Positions 54,854 to 63,135 of a stretch of 64,000 nt of DNA are shown piece after piece. The notes beneath the pieces were generated by a model, which was not told where the DNA came from, ran no database searches, and saw nothing but the letters and a program-made list of their open reading frames with translations. Position 1 is the stretch's first letter; the number at the start of each line of letters is the position of its first letter. The stretch is taken from assembly GCF_006716745.1 (NCBI RefSeq), contig NZ_VFPP01000001.1:5219386-5283385 (forward strand), read 5' to 3'. The translations under genes were made by a program, and so were the position numbers. The stretch comes from Saccharothrix saharensis (GTDB taxonomy: Bacteria > Actinomycetota > Actinomycetes > Mycobacteriales > Pseudonocardiaceae).

Positions 54854-56415
54854 TGGCCGCCTTCCTCGCCTTCCTGCGCAACACGTGGCGCGGCCTCACG
54901 GCCATGCGCACCGCGTTGACCCTGTTGTTCCTGCTCGCCCTCGGCGCGATGCCGGGCGCGCTGCTGCCGCAGCGCTCGCTCAACGCCGTCAAGGTCGACG
55001 AGTACATCGCCGACAAGGGCTGGTGGGGCCGGTTCCTCGACGAGCTCCAGTTCTTCGACGTCTACGCCAGCGTCTGGTTCTCCGCGATCTACGTGCTGCT
55101 GTTCGTGTCCCTGGTGGGCTGCCTGCTGCCGCGCACCTGGGAGTACTCCAAGCAGATGCGGGCCAAGCCGGTGCTCACGCCGCGCAACCTGGCCCGGATG
55201 CCGCACCACGCGTCCGGGGACACCTCCGCGACGCCGCGGGCCGTGATCGAGCACGCCGAACGCACGCTCAAGGGCTGGCGCACGGTCACCCGCGACGAGC
55301 CGGGCGGCGGCCGCACGATCAGCGCCGAACGCGGGTTCCTGCGCGAGACCGGCAACCTGGTGTTCCACTTCTCCCTGCTGGGCCTGCTGGTCGCGTTCGC
55401 GCTGGGCAAGATGTTCGGCTACGAGGGCCAGGTCATCGTGCAGGCCGACGGCGGCCAGTTCTGCAACTCGGGCGTCTACAACTACGACACGTTCCGCCCC
55501 GGCCTGCGCGTCGACGGCACGCAGCTCAACCAGTTCTGCGTCCGGGTCGACGACTTCGACGCCACGTTCCTGCACAACGGCCAGGCCGAGAGCTTCCGCG
55601 CGGCCATCCAGTACCAGTCCGGCGCGGACCTGGAGACCGGCACCTGGCGGCCGTACCCGCTGGAGGTCAACAGCCCGCTGCGCACCGCGGGCGACCGGCT
55701 CTACCTCCTCGGCCACGGCTACACGCCGGTGTTCACGGTCACCTTCCCCAACGGCGAGACCCGCACCGGCGCGACCCAGTGGCGGCCGGTCGACCTGGTC
55801 ACGCTGGCCTCGGAGGGCGCGACCAAGTTCGACCCGCCGAACGTGCCGGACGCCGAGCAGCGCCGCAAGAGCCAGCTCGCGATCACCGGCCTGCTCGCGC
55901 CGACCGCCGCCTTCCGTGGCGAGCTGCTGGACTCCGCGTTCCCCGCCGCGAACGACCCGGCGGTGGCGGTCGACGTCTACCGCGGCGACCTCGGCACCGA
56001 CTCCGGGCGCGGCCAGTCCATCTTCTCCATCGACCAGAAGATGGTGCAGGACGGCAAGCTGACCAAGGTCGCCCGGCAGAACCTGAAGCAGGGTGAGCAG
56101 CTGACCCTGGACGACGGCACCGTGATCCGCTTCGACGGCGTCCGCGACTGGGTGTCGCTGCAGGTCTCGCACGACCCGACGCAGGTGTGGGTGCTGGTGT
56201 TCTCGGTGCTGGTCATCCTGGGTCTGGGCGTCTCGCTCAGCATCAAGCGCCGCCGCGTGTGGGTGCGGGCGACCCCCGGTGACGACGGGCGTACCGTGGT
56301 CGAGGTCGGCGGCCTCGCGCGCACTGATCAGGCGGGGTACGGCGAGGAGTTCACGGTGCTGGCCCGCGAGCTGGTCCCCTCCCGCGACCCGCTCGCTCAC
56401 AAGGAGGAGGGCTGA
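54853..56415 (+). CDS. resB: cytochrome c biogenesis protein ResB (Ccs1)
   Basis: 520 residues. Three N-terminal transmembrane helices (TALTLLFLLALGAMPGALLP, FSAIYVLLFVSLVGCLLP, LVFHFSLLGLLVAFALGK), a large extracytoplasmic domain (about 200-460) and a last helix (VWVLVFSVLVILGLGVSLSI). With CcsB/ResC it forms the system II haem lyase. The start is GTG 54853 (TAGTG junction with ccdA); the stop overlaps the next ATG (TGATG). Confidence 0.95.
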   Translation: MAAFLAFLRNTWRGLTAMRTALTLLFLLALGAMPGALLPQRSLNAVKVDEYIADKGWWGRFLDELQFFDVYASVWFSAIYVLLFVSLVGCLLPRTWEYSKQMRAKPVLTPRNLARMPHHASGDTSATPRAVIEHAERTLKGWRTVTRDEPGGGRTISAERGFLRETGNLVFHFSLLGLLVAFALGKMFGYEGQVIVQADGGQFCNSGVYNYDTFRPGLRVDGTQLNQFCVRVDDFDATFLHNGQAESFRAAIQYQSGADLETGTWRPYPLEVNSPLRTAGDRLYLLGHGYTPVFTVTFPNGETRTGATQWRPVDLVTLASEGATKFDPPNVPDAEQRRKSQLAITGLLAPTAAFRGELLDSAFPAANDPAVAVDVYRGDLGTDSGRGQSIFSIDQKMVQDGKLTKVARQNLKQGEQLTLDDGTVIRFDGVRDWVSLQVSHDPTQVWVLVFSVLVILGLGVSLSIKRRRVWVRATPGDDGRTVVEVGGLARTDQAGYGEEFTVLARELVPSRDPLAHKEEG

Positions 56416-57356
56416 TGCCGGTCAACACGACGCTGGCGACCTACAGCGACTGGACCTACGGCGCGGCCGTGGCGATCTACTTCTTCGCCGCCGTGCTGTA
56501 CCTGTGCGAGGCCGCGTTCGCCCGGCCCGCGAAGTCCCGGGAACTCGCCGGGGCCGTCGCGGCGGGTGGCACGCAGGCCGACGGCACGTGGGCACCGGGC
56601 CTGGTCGCCAAGGTGGAGCGGTCCCGCGCCGAACGCCTGGGCCGCATGGGCGTGGCGCTCACCGTCCTCGGCGCGCTGCTCCAGGCCGCTTCGCTGGTGC
56701 TGCGCGGTTTCGCGGCCGAACGCGCGCCGTGGGGCAACATGTACGAGTACGGCTCGCTGCTCACGCTGGCCGCGGTCGTGACGTGGCTGGTGCTCTCGCG
56801 CACGTTCGACGTCCGCAAGCTCGGCGGCTTCGTGCTCGTGCCGATCGTGGTCCTGATGTTCCTCGGCGGCACGGTGCTCTACGCCGACGCCGCGCCCGTG
56901 CAGCCCGCGTTGCAGTCGTACTGGCTCGTGGTGCACGTCTCGGTCATCTCGGTGTCCAGCGGCGTGCTGCTCGTGCCCGGCGTGGCCAGCGTGCTGTACC
57001 TGCTCAAGACGTCGGGCCGCGCGCGGTTCACCCGGCTGCCCGACGCCGACCTGCTGGACCGGCTCGCCTACCGCAGCACGGTGTTCGCGTTCCCGCTGTT
57101 CACCATCGGCATCATCTGCGGCGCGATCTGGGCCGAGGCGGCGTGGGGCCGGTTCTGGGGCTGGGACCCCAAGGAGACGGTGGCGTTCGTCTCGTGGGTC
57201 GTGTTCGCCGCGTACCTGCACGCGCGGGCGACGGCGGGCTGGCGCGGCCGTCCCGCCGCGTGGATCAACTCGCTCGGCTTCGCGCTGACCGTGTTCAACC
57301 TGTTCTTCATCAACCTCGTAACGACTGGGTTGCACTCGTACGCGGGCGTCGGCTGA
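56415..57356 (+). CDS. ccsB: cytochrome c biogenesis protein CcsB/ResC (CcsA family)
   Basis: 313 residues with about eight transmembrane helices. The haem-handling WWD-type motif is WGRFWGWDPKETVAFVSWVVF; conserved His residues lie in YWLVVHVSV and near the C-terminal TGLHSYAG. It partners ResB in haem attachment to cytochrome c. ATG 56415 overlaps the resB stop by one base. Last gene of the ccd-res operon. Confidence 0.95.
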   Translation: MPVNTTLATYSDWTYGAAVAIYFFAAVLYLCEAAFARPAKSRELAGAVAAGGTQADGTWAPGLVAKVERSRAERLGRMGVALTVLGALLQAASLVLRGFAAERAPWGNMYEYGSLLTLAAVVTWLVLSRTFDVRKLGGFVLVPIVVLMFLGGTVLYADAAPVQPALQSYWLVVHVSVISVSSGVLLVPGVASVLYLLKTSGRARFTRLPDADLLDRLAYRSTVFAFPLFTIGIICGAIWAEAAWGRFWGWDPKETVAFVSWVVFAAYLHARATAGWRGRPAAWINSLGFALTVFNLFFINLVTTGLHSYAGVG

Positions 57357-57512
57357 TCGGCGCGGACCCGGTGCCGGGCGGTGTTCGCGACCTGTTCGGA
57401 TGCCTGGTGGGGAGCGCGCACCCAGTGTCGTGGAACCACTCGTCGCCGACTACCGTCGGACGCGTGGGGTCGGGGAGGTCTCGATCCGCTTCGCTCAGGG
57501 AGGACCCCAGCG

Positions 57513-58931
57513 GTGACCGGTCGCTACGAGAATCCTGAGCCGTCGTGGCAGCAGCCGACCGGAGCGGAGGGGCAGCAGCAGCCCAACCCGAACCAGTCGG
57601 GCGGCTACCAGGTCGAGCCGGGATCGGGAGCCCACTACGTCGACCCCCAGACCGTGTACCTGGACCCGGCGCAGTCCGGCCCGGTGACCGGCCCGCCGTC
57701 GGGCGGTTTCCCGGCGCAGTCGGGGCCGTACCAGGTCCCCGGTCAGCAGTCGGGTCCGTACCCCGTGGCCGGTCAGCAGTCCGGGCCCCACCAGGTCCCC
57801 GGTGGCCAGTCCGGCGCGTACCAGGTGTCGGGCGGGCAGTCCGGCGCGTACCAGGTGTCGGGCAACCAGTCCGGTGCGTACCAGGTCTCGGGTGGCCAGT
57901 CCGGTCCGTACCCCGGTCCGGGGCAGTCGGGGCCGCACCAGTACCAGGGCGGGTTCCCCAACAACTTCCCGCAGAGCGTGCAGCCCCAGCAGCCGCCGCA
58001 CCCGCAGCGGGCCAACGCGGGCGACGTCACCTCGCAGCAGCTGATCAAGCGCGCGAAGCGCCCGCCCCAGTCCGGCTGGCGCAAGACGCTGCACTCGGTC
58101 ACCGGTGGCCTGGTCAACCTCGGCGAGAGCCCGGCGGACGTCCGGCGCCGCGAGCTGATCGCCCGGATCAACCAGCCGCTGCGCGGGTGCTACAAGATCG
58201 CGATGCTGAGCCTGAAGGGCGGCGTCGGCAAGACCACGACGACGACCACGCTCGGCTCGACGTTCTCCTCGCTGCGCGGCGACCGGGTCATCGCGGTGGA
58301 CGCCAACCCCGACCGCGGCACGCTGGCGCTGAAGGTGCCCCGGGAGACCACGGCGACCGTGCGGCACCTGCTCCGCGACGCCTCGAAGATCACCCGGTAC
58401 AGCGACGTGCGCGCGTACACCTCGCAGTCGCCCAGCCGGTTGGAGGTGCTGGCGTCCGAGCAGGACCCGGCCGTGTCGGAGGCGTTCAGCGACCAGGACT
58501 ACCTGCGCACGATCTCGCTGCTGGAGCTGTTCTACAACATCGTGCTCACCGACTGCGGCACCGGCCTGATGCACTCGGCCATGAAGGGCGTGCTCGACCA
58601 GGCCGACTCGCTGGTGCTCGTCTCGTCCGGCTCGGTGGACGGCGCGCAGACCTCGGCGGCGACGCTGGACTGGCTCGACGCCCACGGCTACCGCGACCTG
58701 GTCGCGAAGTCCGTCGCGGTGATCAACTCGGTGCGGCCGGGCTCGGGCAAGGTCGACCTGGACAAGCTGGCGGCGCACTTCGCCCAGCGCTGCCGCGCGG
58801 TGGTGCGGATCCCGTTCGACGCGCACCTGGAGGAGGGCGCGGAGATCGAGCTGGACAAGCTCGCCCCGGACACCCGGCTCGCCCTGCTGGAGCTGGCCGC
58901 GACCGTGGCCGACGACTTCCCGAACAACTAG
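57513..58931 (+). CDS. MinD/ParA-like ATPase with repetitive N-terminal domain
   Basis: 472 residues. Residues 1-170 are disordered, with seven 10-residue repeats like QSGAYQVSGG (69-138). The ATPase domain begins KIAMLSLKGGVGKTTTTTTLGS (deviant Walker A, KGGVGKT) and has IAVDANPDRGTLALK and IVLTDCGTGLMHSAMKGVLD. It resembles EspI/Rv0530-like proteins, which have been tied to type VII secretion or the cell pole; the role here is unknown. Start GTG 57513 has GGGAGGA upstream; a -10-like TACCGT lies at 57451. Confidence 0.87.
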   Translation: MTGRYENPEPSWQQPTGAEGQQQPNPNQSGGYQVEPGSGAHYVDPQTVYLDPAQSGPVTGPPSGGFPAQSGPYQVPGQQSGPYPVAGQQSGPHQVPGGQSGAYQVSGGQSGAYQVSGNQSGAYQVSGGQSGPYPGPGQSGPHQYQGGFPNNFPQSVQPQQPPHPQRANAGDVTSQQLIKRAKRPPQSGWRKTLHSVTGGLVNLGESPADVRRRELIARINQPLRGCYKIAMLSLKGGVGKTTTTTTLGSTFSSLRGDRVIAVDANPDRGTLALKVPRETTATVRHLLRDASKITRYSDVRAYTSQSPSRLEVLASEQDPAVSEAFSDQDYLRTISLLELFYNIVLTDCGTGLMHSAMKGVLDQADSLVLVSSGSVDGAQTSAATLDWLDAHGYRDLVAKSVAVINSVRPGSGKVDLDKLAAHFAQRCRAVVRIPFDAHLEEGAEIELDKLAPDTRLALLELAATVADDFPNN

Positions 58932-58963
58932 GGCGGGCCGAACAGCCGGAGCGGCACAGGACG

Positions 58964-58986
58964 AGGGGCCTCGACGTGAGGCCCCT
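58964..58986. terminator. bidirectional hairpin terminator
   Basis: Perfect 9-bp stem AGGGGCCTC/GAGGCCCCT with a 5-nt loop and a TCGTT tail, between convergent genes. Confidence 0.75.
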
Positions 58987-58995
58987 TCGTTCGGC

Positions 58996-59175
58996 TCACT
59001 CCTCGTCGTCCGCCTTCTTCTTGCGCTGCTCGCCGAGCTTGCGCAGGAAGTCGGGGTCGTCGTCCGGTGCCACGAAACGACGGCTGGGGGCGGTATCGAC
59101 CCGGTCCGGTCCGAACGCACGCCACAGCAGCACGGCGATGGTGAGCGCACCGATCACCGCGAGCAGGTAGAGCAT
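58996..59175 (-). CDS. small single-helix membrane protein
   Basis: 59 residues: one N-terminal transmembrane helix (MLYLLAVIGALTIAVLLWRAF) and a charged cytoplasmic tail ending QRKKKADDEE. Start ATG 59175 follows AAGGAGGT (7-nt spacing), a near-perfect Shine-Dalgarno sequence. Similar small proteins occur near bldC in related genomes, but I cannot name a family. Likely co-transcribed with bldC, whose stop lies 52 bp upstream. Confidence 0.75.
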   Translation of the reverse strand: MLYLLAVIGALTIAVLLWRAFGPDRVDTAPSRRFVAPDDDPDFLRKLGEQRKKKADDEE

Positions 59176-59227
59176 GGTCGCCACCTCCTTTGCCACGAGA
59201 TTACCCGTGTCTTGGAGATGCGCGTCG

Positions 59228-59446
59228 TCAGTGCCGAACGGGTTCGGTGGCCTCCGTGGTCAACTGGGACAACAGCTGCTGGACCTCGGACTCGCGGAAC
59301 CTCCGGTGGCCCCCGGGCGTGCGGATCGAGCCGATCCGGCCCGCGGTGGCCCAGCGGGTGACCGTCTTCGGGTCGACCCGGAACAGGTTCGCGACCTCAC
59401 CCGGCGTCAGCAGGCGCTCCCCCTGGTGTCCCTGCGTCACGGTCAC
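59228..59446 (-). CDS. bldC: developmental transcriptional regulator BldC
   Basis: 72 residues, one MerR-like winged helix: LLTPGEVANLFRVDPKTVTRWATAGRIGSIRTPGGHRRFRESEV. The core is nearly that of Streptomyces BldC, which binds direct repeats co-operatively and delays sporulation. Start GTG 59446 has GGGGAGGA upstream (an ATG inside that signal is out of frame); GTG 59440 is possible. An imperfect inverted repeat lies about 50 bp upstream. Confidence 0.94.
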   Translation of the reverse strand: MTVTQGHQGERLLTPGEVANLFRVDPKTVTRWATAGRIGSIRTPGGHRRFRESEVQQLLSQLTTEATEPVRH

Positions 59447-59494
59447 GGCATCCTCCCCGATGGTGAACAGACGTACCGGACGCATCGTGGCACC

Positions 59495-59525
59495 TCACCC
59501 ATCGGGTACTCGAACGCTTGGGTGA
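59495..59525. promoter_or_regulatory. inverted repeat upstream of bldC
   Basis: TCACCCA and TGGGTGA are separated by 17 bp in the 168-bp gap between bldC and the divergent Lrp gene. It may be a regulator site; BldC itself prefers direct repeats, so the protein is unknown. The rest of the gap shows only the Lrp -10 box. Confidence 0.35.
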
Positions 59526-59614
59526 TGGTAAAGAGGTAGTAAGGGACGAAGGGTGCGGTTCGGACATCACCGCCGTGTCACCCCGGGCGGGCCGGTGGGC
59601 CTACCCTGTGCCCG

Positions 59615-60082
59615 GTGGACGCTCTTGATCGCCAGATCATCGCCGCCCTGCGGGAGAACGGTCGGGCCACCTACGCCGACCTGGGCCGCAAGGTGGGCCT
59701 GTCGGCCTCGGCCGTGCACGAGCGGGTCGGCAAGCTCGAAGCCACCGGGGTCATCGTCGGCTACCACGCGGTGGTGGACCCGAGCGCCGTCGGCCTGGGC
59801 GTGACCGCCCTGGTCAGCATCCACCCCACCGACACCGCGGACGACGACGAGCTGGCCGTCGCGCTGGCGGAGCTGGTCGAGGTGGAGTCGTGCTACCGGG
59901 TGGCGGGCGACGAGTCGTTCATCGTCAAGGTCCGGGTCGCCACGGTGGACGACCTGGAGCGCTCGCTGGGCAGGCTGCGGCGCATCCAGGGCGTCGCGCG
60001 CACGCGCACCACGGTCGTGCTGTCCACCCGGTTCGAGGGCCGTCCGAACACCGCGGCGGCCGGGCCGTCGGACGACGCGTAA
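59615..60082 (+). CDS. Lrp/AsnC family transcriptional regulator
   Basis: 155 residues. N-terminal HTH (MDALDRQIIAALRENGRATYADLGRKVGLSASAVHERVGKLEATGVI) and a C-terminal RAM ligand domain (VESCYRVAGDESFIVKVRVATVDDLE). It senses amino acids; the ligand is unknown. GTG 59615 lies 7 nt after TACCCT (59602-59607), with no Shine-Dalgarno sequence, leaderless-type. It is divergent from bldC. Confidence 0.93.
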   Translation: MDALDRQIIAALRENGRATYADLGRKVGLSASAVHERVGKLEATGVIVGYHAVVDPSAVGLGVTALVSIHPTDTADDDELAVALAELVEVESCYRVAGDESFIVKVRVATVDDLERSLGRLRRIQGVARTRTTVVLSTRFEGRPNTAAAGPSDDA

Positions 60083-60093
60083 CCTGGGTAACC

Positions 60094-60351
60094 GTGCACC
60101 TGGGTCGTGATGTGACGCTCTACATCGGCGCGCGCCTGGGCATGGTCGCCGCGGTCACCGCGCTGCTCGTGCTCGTGAACGTGCCGCTGCTGGTCGCCCT
60201 CGCCGTGGGCGTGGTGGTGGCCCTGCCGCTGTCGTTGTTCGTGTTCCGCGGCCTGCGCACGCGGGTCGCGCAGGGCCTGGAGGAGAAGCAGGCCGTGCGC
60301 CGCGCCGAGCGCGAGAAGCTGCGCGCCCAGTTGCGCGGCGACGCCGCCTAG
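60094..60351 (+). CDS. DUF4229 domain membrane protein
   Basis: 85 residues. Two close transmembrane helices (ARLGMVAAVTALLVLVNVPLLVALAVGVVVALPLSLFVF) and a basic coiled tail (RTRVAQGLEEKQAVRRAEREKLRAQL). Pattern and size match DUF4229 proteins of unknown function. GTG 60094 is 11 bp after the Lrp gene. The stop shares CTAG with the convergent gene at 60348. Confidence 0.85.
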   Translation: MHLGRDVTLYIGARLGMVAAVTALLVLVNVPLLVALAVGVVVALPLSLFVFRGLRTRVAQGLEEKQAVRRAEREKLRAQLRGDAA

Positions 60352-60659
60352 ATCACCAGCAGGATCGCCCCGCCGAGGTTGGCCAGCACCATCACGGCCA
60401 GCACCGCGCCGAGGTTCGTGCTCTCGCGCAGCCGCAGGGCCAGCGCCAACGGGCCGATCGGCAGCAGCACCGGTCCGCGCTCCCGACCCGCGATGCGGGC
60501 CGCGCCGAGCGCCACGCCGAGCGGGCTGAGCCCCAGCTCCCGGGCGCCCCGGACATCGGCGCGCCACTGCTCCAGGTAGCGGTCCCGCTGCCCGCGCGGC
60601 AGCCGCAGCGCGGCCACCGCGACCACGGCCAGGGCGAGTCGGGTCGTGAATCCGGTCAT
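60348..60659 (-). CDS. small membrane protein coupled to a PadR regulator
   Basis: 103 residues with two hydrophobic segments (LALAVVAVAALRLP and NLGAVLAVMVLANLGGAILLVI) around a charged middle (RDRYLEQWRADVRGARELGLSPLGVALGAAR). The QRDRYLEQWRADV segment is typical of PadR-linked proteins with a transmembrane tail. ATG 60659 overlaps the PadR stop (ATGA), so the regulator probably controls it. Function unknown. Confidence 0.75.
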   Translation of the reverse strand: MTGFTTRLALAVVAVAALRLPRGQRDRYLEQWRADVRGARELGLSPLGVALGAARIAGRERGPVLLPIGPLALALRLRESTNLGAVLAVMVLANLGGAILLVI

Positions 60660-60985
60660 CGGGCGACCTCCGGTCGGGTGGCGGGCGTGGATCTCGTCCG
60701 GCGGCCGGCTCGTCCGGCGGCCTTCGCGCACACCTTGACCGCCTCGCGGGCGCCGTCCGGCGTGAGCACGTACATCCGGCGGCGCGGGCCGCGGCGTTCG
60801 CTGTCGTCGTCCCACGACGAGGTGACCCACCCGGCCCGTTCCAGGCGGTCGAGCAGCGGGTAGACGCTGCCGGACGGGCGTCCGGTCAGCTTGATGATCT
60901 CCAGGCCCCAGCGCGGCTGGTCGCTGCCGAGCAGCACCTCCAGCACGTCGACCGTGGCCCCTCCGATGCGTCCGAGCGGTTCCAC
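60656..60985 (-). CDS. PadR family transcriptional regulator
   Basis: 109 residues. PadR winged helix: LEVLLGSDQPRWGLEIIKLTGRPSGSVYPLLDRLERAGWVTSSWDDDSERRGPRRRMYVLTPDGA. The ligand and signals are unknown. GTG 60985 lies 6 nt after TAGACT (60997-60992), leaderless-type, and this box is covered by the operator-like palindrome at 60994-61007. Followed by its small membrane protein gene. Confidence 0.9.
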   Translation of the reverse strand: MEPLGRIGGATVDVLEVLLGSDQPRWGLEIIKLTGRPSGSVYPLLDRLERAGWVTSSWDDDSERRGPRRRMYVLTPDGAREAVKVCAKAAGRAGRRTRSTPATRPEVAR

Positions 60986-60991
60986 GAACCC

Positions 60992-61007
60992 AGTCTACCT
61001 ATGTAGA
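60992..61007 (-). promoter_or_regulatory. PadR promoter with overlapping operator
   Basis: -10 box TAGACT (60997-60992) lies 6 nt before GTG 60985. A -35-like TGGACA (61021-61016) sits 18 bp away. The palindrome TCTAC-CTAT-GTAGA (60994-61007) overlaps the -10, so binding by PadR would block its own transcription. Confidence 0.6.
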
Positions 61008-61104
61008 TTAAGGTCTGTCCACGGTTCGGCGGGCGAATCGGTCCGGGATCTCCGCGGCGGATTGGCCCGGTCCCCCGGCCGTGACCGCGCCTACCGTTCG
61101 GCCC

Positions 61105-62106
61105 GTGCGACGACGATTCCTCGGCAACACCGGCCTCGCGGTCAGCGAGATCGCGCTCGGCACCATGACCTTCGGCGACCAGACCGACGAGCCGACCGCC
61201 CACCGGATCCTCGACGAGTTCACCGCCGCCGGCGGCACCTTCGTCGACACCGCCGACACCTACCGGTTCGGCGGTTCGGAGCGGATCATCGGCCGGTGGC
61301 TGCGCTCGCACGACCGCGACGACCTGGTGATCGCGACCAAGGCGTACGGCGAGATGGCCGCCGGGGCGCCGGTGAACGGCGCCGGTCGCAAGCACCTGGT
61401 GCGGGCCGTCGAGGCGAGCCTGGAACGGCTCGGCACCGACTACATCGACCTCTACCAGATCCACGTCTTCGACGACGCCACGCCGATCGAGGAGACGCTG
61501 TCCACCCTCGACCGGCTGGTCGGCAGCGGCAAGGTGCGGTTCGTCGGTGCCTGCAACTACACCGGGTGGCAGTTGCAGAAGTCGGTCGACCTCGCCCGTC
61601 GGCACGGGTGGGAGCCGTTCGTCAGCCTGCAACCGCTCTACAACCTGCTCGAACGCGACGTGGAGCTCGAACTGCTGCCGATCTGCCGCAACGAGGGCCT
61701 CGGCCTGATCCCGTGGAGCCCGCTCGGCGGCGGCCTGCTGACCGGCAAGTACACCCGGGACATGGTCGAGGCCCCCGCCGGCACCAGGTTGGCCGACCGG
61801 GGGCAGCCGGTGCCCGACGGTGCGGCCGAGTCCACCTGGCGGGTCGTGGAGGCGGTCTCGGCCGTGGCCGCCGAGGTCGGGCGGACGCCGTCCCAGGTCG
61901 CCCTGCGCTGGCTGCTCCAGCAGCCCGGCGTGACCGCCCCGATCATCGGGGTCCGGACGCCGGAGCAGCTCCGGGACGACCTCGGCGCCACCGGCTGGTC
62001 GCTCGACGCCGACCGACTGGCGCGCCTGACCGAGGCCGGCGAGCGGGCGTTGCCCTACCCGTACGCCTTGCAGCGCCTGCCGCGGTTCGTGCGCCGGTCG
62101 TCCTGA
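61105..62106 (+). CDS. aldo/keto reductase (YajO/AKR-type)
   Basis: 333 residues. TIM-barrel [47 protein letters not shown] (Asp, Tyr), [10 protein letters not shown] (Lys), [19 protein letters not shown] (His), and [16 protein letters not shown] for cofactor binding. NADPH-dependent, substrate unknown. I prefer GTG 61105, 7 nt after TACCGT (61092-61097), leaderless-type; GTG 61081 is in frame but lies before the -10 box. Confidence 0.92.
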   Translation: MRRRFLGNTGLAVSEIALGTMTFGDQTDEPTAHRILDEFTAAGGTFVDTADTYRFGGSERIIGRWLRSHDRDDLVIATKAYGEMAAGAPVNGAGRKHLVRAVEASLERLGTDYIDLYQIHVFDDATPIEETLSTLDRLVGSGKVRFVGACNYTGWQLQKSVDLARRHGWEPFVSLQPLYNLLERDVELELLPICRNEGLGLIPWSPLGGGLLTGKYTRDMVEAPAGTRLADRGQPVPDGAAESTWRVVEAVSAVAAEVGRTPSQVALRWLLQQPGVTAPIIGVRTPEQLRDDLGATGWSLDADRLARLTEAGERALPYPYALQRLPRFVRRSS

Positions 62107-62119
62107 GCGGGCCCGTCGC

Positions 62120-63112
62120 TCACCGCGCGAAGGTGGTCTCCGCGTCGTCGACCAGGCGTTCCACCACGTCCCGCAGCTCCAACGCCTCCAGCCAGTGCTC
62201 CGGGACGGCCTCCACGCCGTCCCGCGCGCCGAGCAGGTTCCCGCACAGCGCGCCGGTCGAGTCGCTGTCACCCGAGTGGTTGACCGCGAGCAGCAGCCCG
62301 TCGGCCATGTCGCGCGCGGCCAGCGCGGTCAGCACCGCGATGGCCAGCGCCTCCTCGCCGACCCACCCGCCGCCCAACGCCGTCTCGATCACCTCGGGCG
62401 TCGGCCGCACGCCGCCCACGCCCAGCTCCACGGCCAGGTCGAGCAGGGCGAGCTGCTCCTGGTGGCCGTCCCACCGGATCAGCTCGGCCCGGGCCACCTC
62501 GATCGCGGCCGGCAGCGTGACACCCGCCAGGAGCTGCCCGACCAGCACCGCCAGCACGCCCGCGGACAGGTAGCCGCTGGGGTGGCCGTGGGTCAGCGCG
62601 CCGGTCGCGGCGGCCAGCTCGAACACCTCCCGGACGTCGTCGGACCACAGCGCGACCGGCGCCGCGCGCATCACCGCGCCGCACCCCTTGGAGTCGTTGA
62701 TCGGGGCGTCGACCGTGCCCAGCACGCCCGAGCGCAACGCCGTCAGGCACGTGTTGCCGGGCGCCCGTCGGTCGTGCAGCTCGGGCACGTCCAGCAGCCA
62801 CCCGTCCGGTCTGACCTCCGGGCCGCCCTGCGTGCGCAGCCACCGCGCGTACGCCACGCGCACCTCGTGCACCGGGTCGCTGCCGCGCTTGCGGGCCAGC
62901 AGCAGGCCCTCCAGCGTGAACAGCGTCATCTGGGTGTCGTCGGTGATCGCCCCGAGCCGGCCGTAGGCGGGCGCGTAGTCGGTGAGGCCCGCGGGCCCGA
63001 ACCGGCCCCGGATGCGGTCGATCCGGTCGAACTCGATCGCACCGCCGAGCGCGTCGCCGACCGCGCCGGCCAGCAGACTGCCTCGCGGGGAGCCGATCCG
63101 AAGTGGGTTCAC
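62120..63112 (-). CDS. ADP-ribosylglycohydrolase family protein
   Basis: 330 residues. DraG/ARH fold: [34 protein letters not shown] (metal Thr-Asp-Asp), APVALWS, and [19 protein letters not shown] with the second metal site. It should remove ADP-ribose from protein or another acceptor. GTG 63112 lies 7 nt after TAACTT (63125-63120), leaderless-type, in the overlapping divergent promoter. Convergent with the aldo/keto reductase (13-bp gap). Confidence 0.93.
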   Translation of the reverse strand: MNPLRIGSPRGSLLAGAVGDALGGAIEFDRIDRIRGRFGPAGLTDYAPAYGRLGAITDDTQMTLFTLEGLLLARKRGSDPVHEVRVAYARWLRTQGGPEVRPDGWLLDVPELHDRRAPGNTCLTALRSGVLGTVDAPINDSKGCGAVMRAAPVALWSDDVREVFELAAATGALTHGHPSGYLSAGVLAVLVGQLLAGVTLPAAIEVARAELIRWDGHQEQLALLDLAVELGVGGVRPTPEVIETALGGGWVGEEALAIAVLTALAARDMADGLLLAVNHSGDSDSTGALCGNLLGARDGVEAVPEHWLEALELRDVVERLVDDAETTFAR

Positions 63113-63119
63113 GTCGCAG

Positions 63120-63129
63120 AAGTTATCGT
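63120..63129. promoter_or_regulatory. overlapping divergent -10 elements for the ADP-ribosylglycohydrolase and cysteine synthase-like genes
   Basis: AAGTTATCGT contains TAACTT on the minus strand (63125-63120), 7 nt before GTG 63112, and TATCGT on the plus strand (63124-63129), 6 nt before GTG 63136. The two boxes share the central TA, the same layout as at 8041-8050. Both genes lack Shine-Dalgarno sequences. Confidence 0.65.
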
Positions 63130-63135
63130 GCCGGC

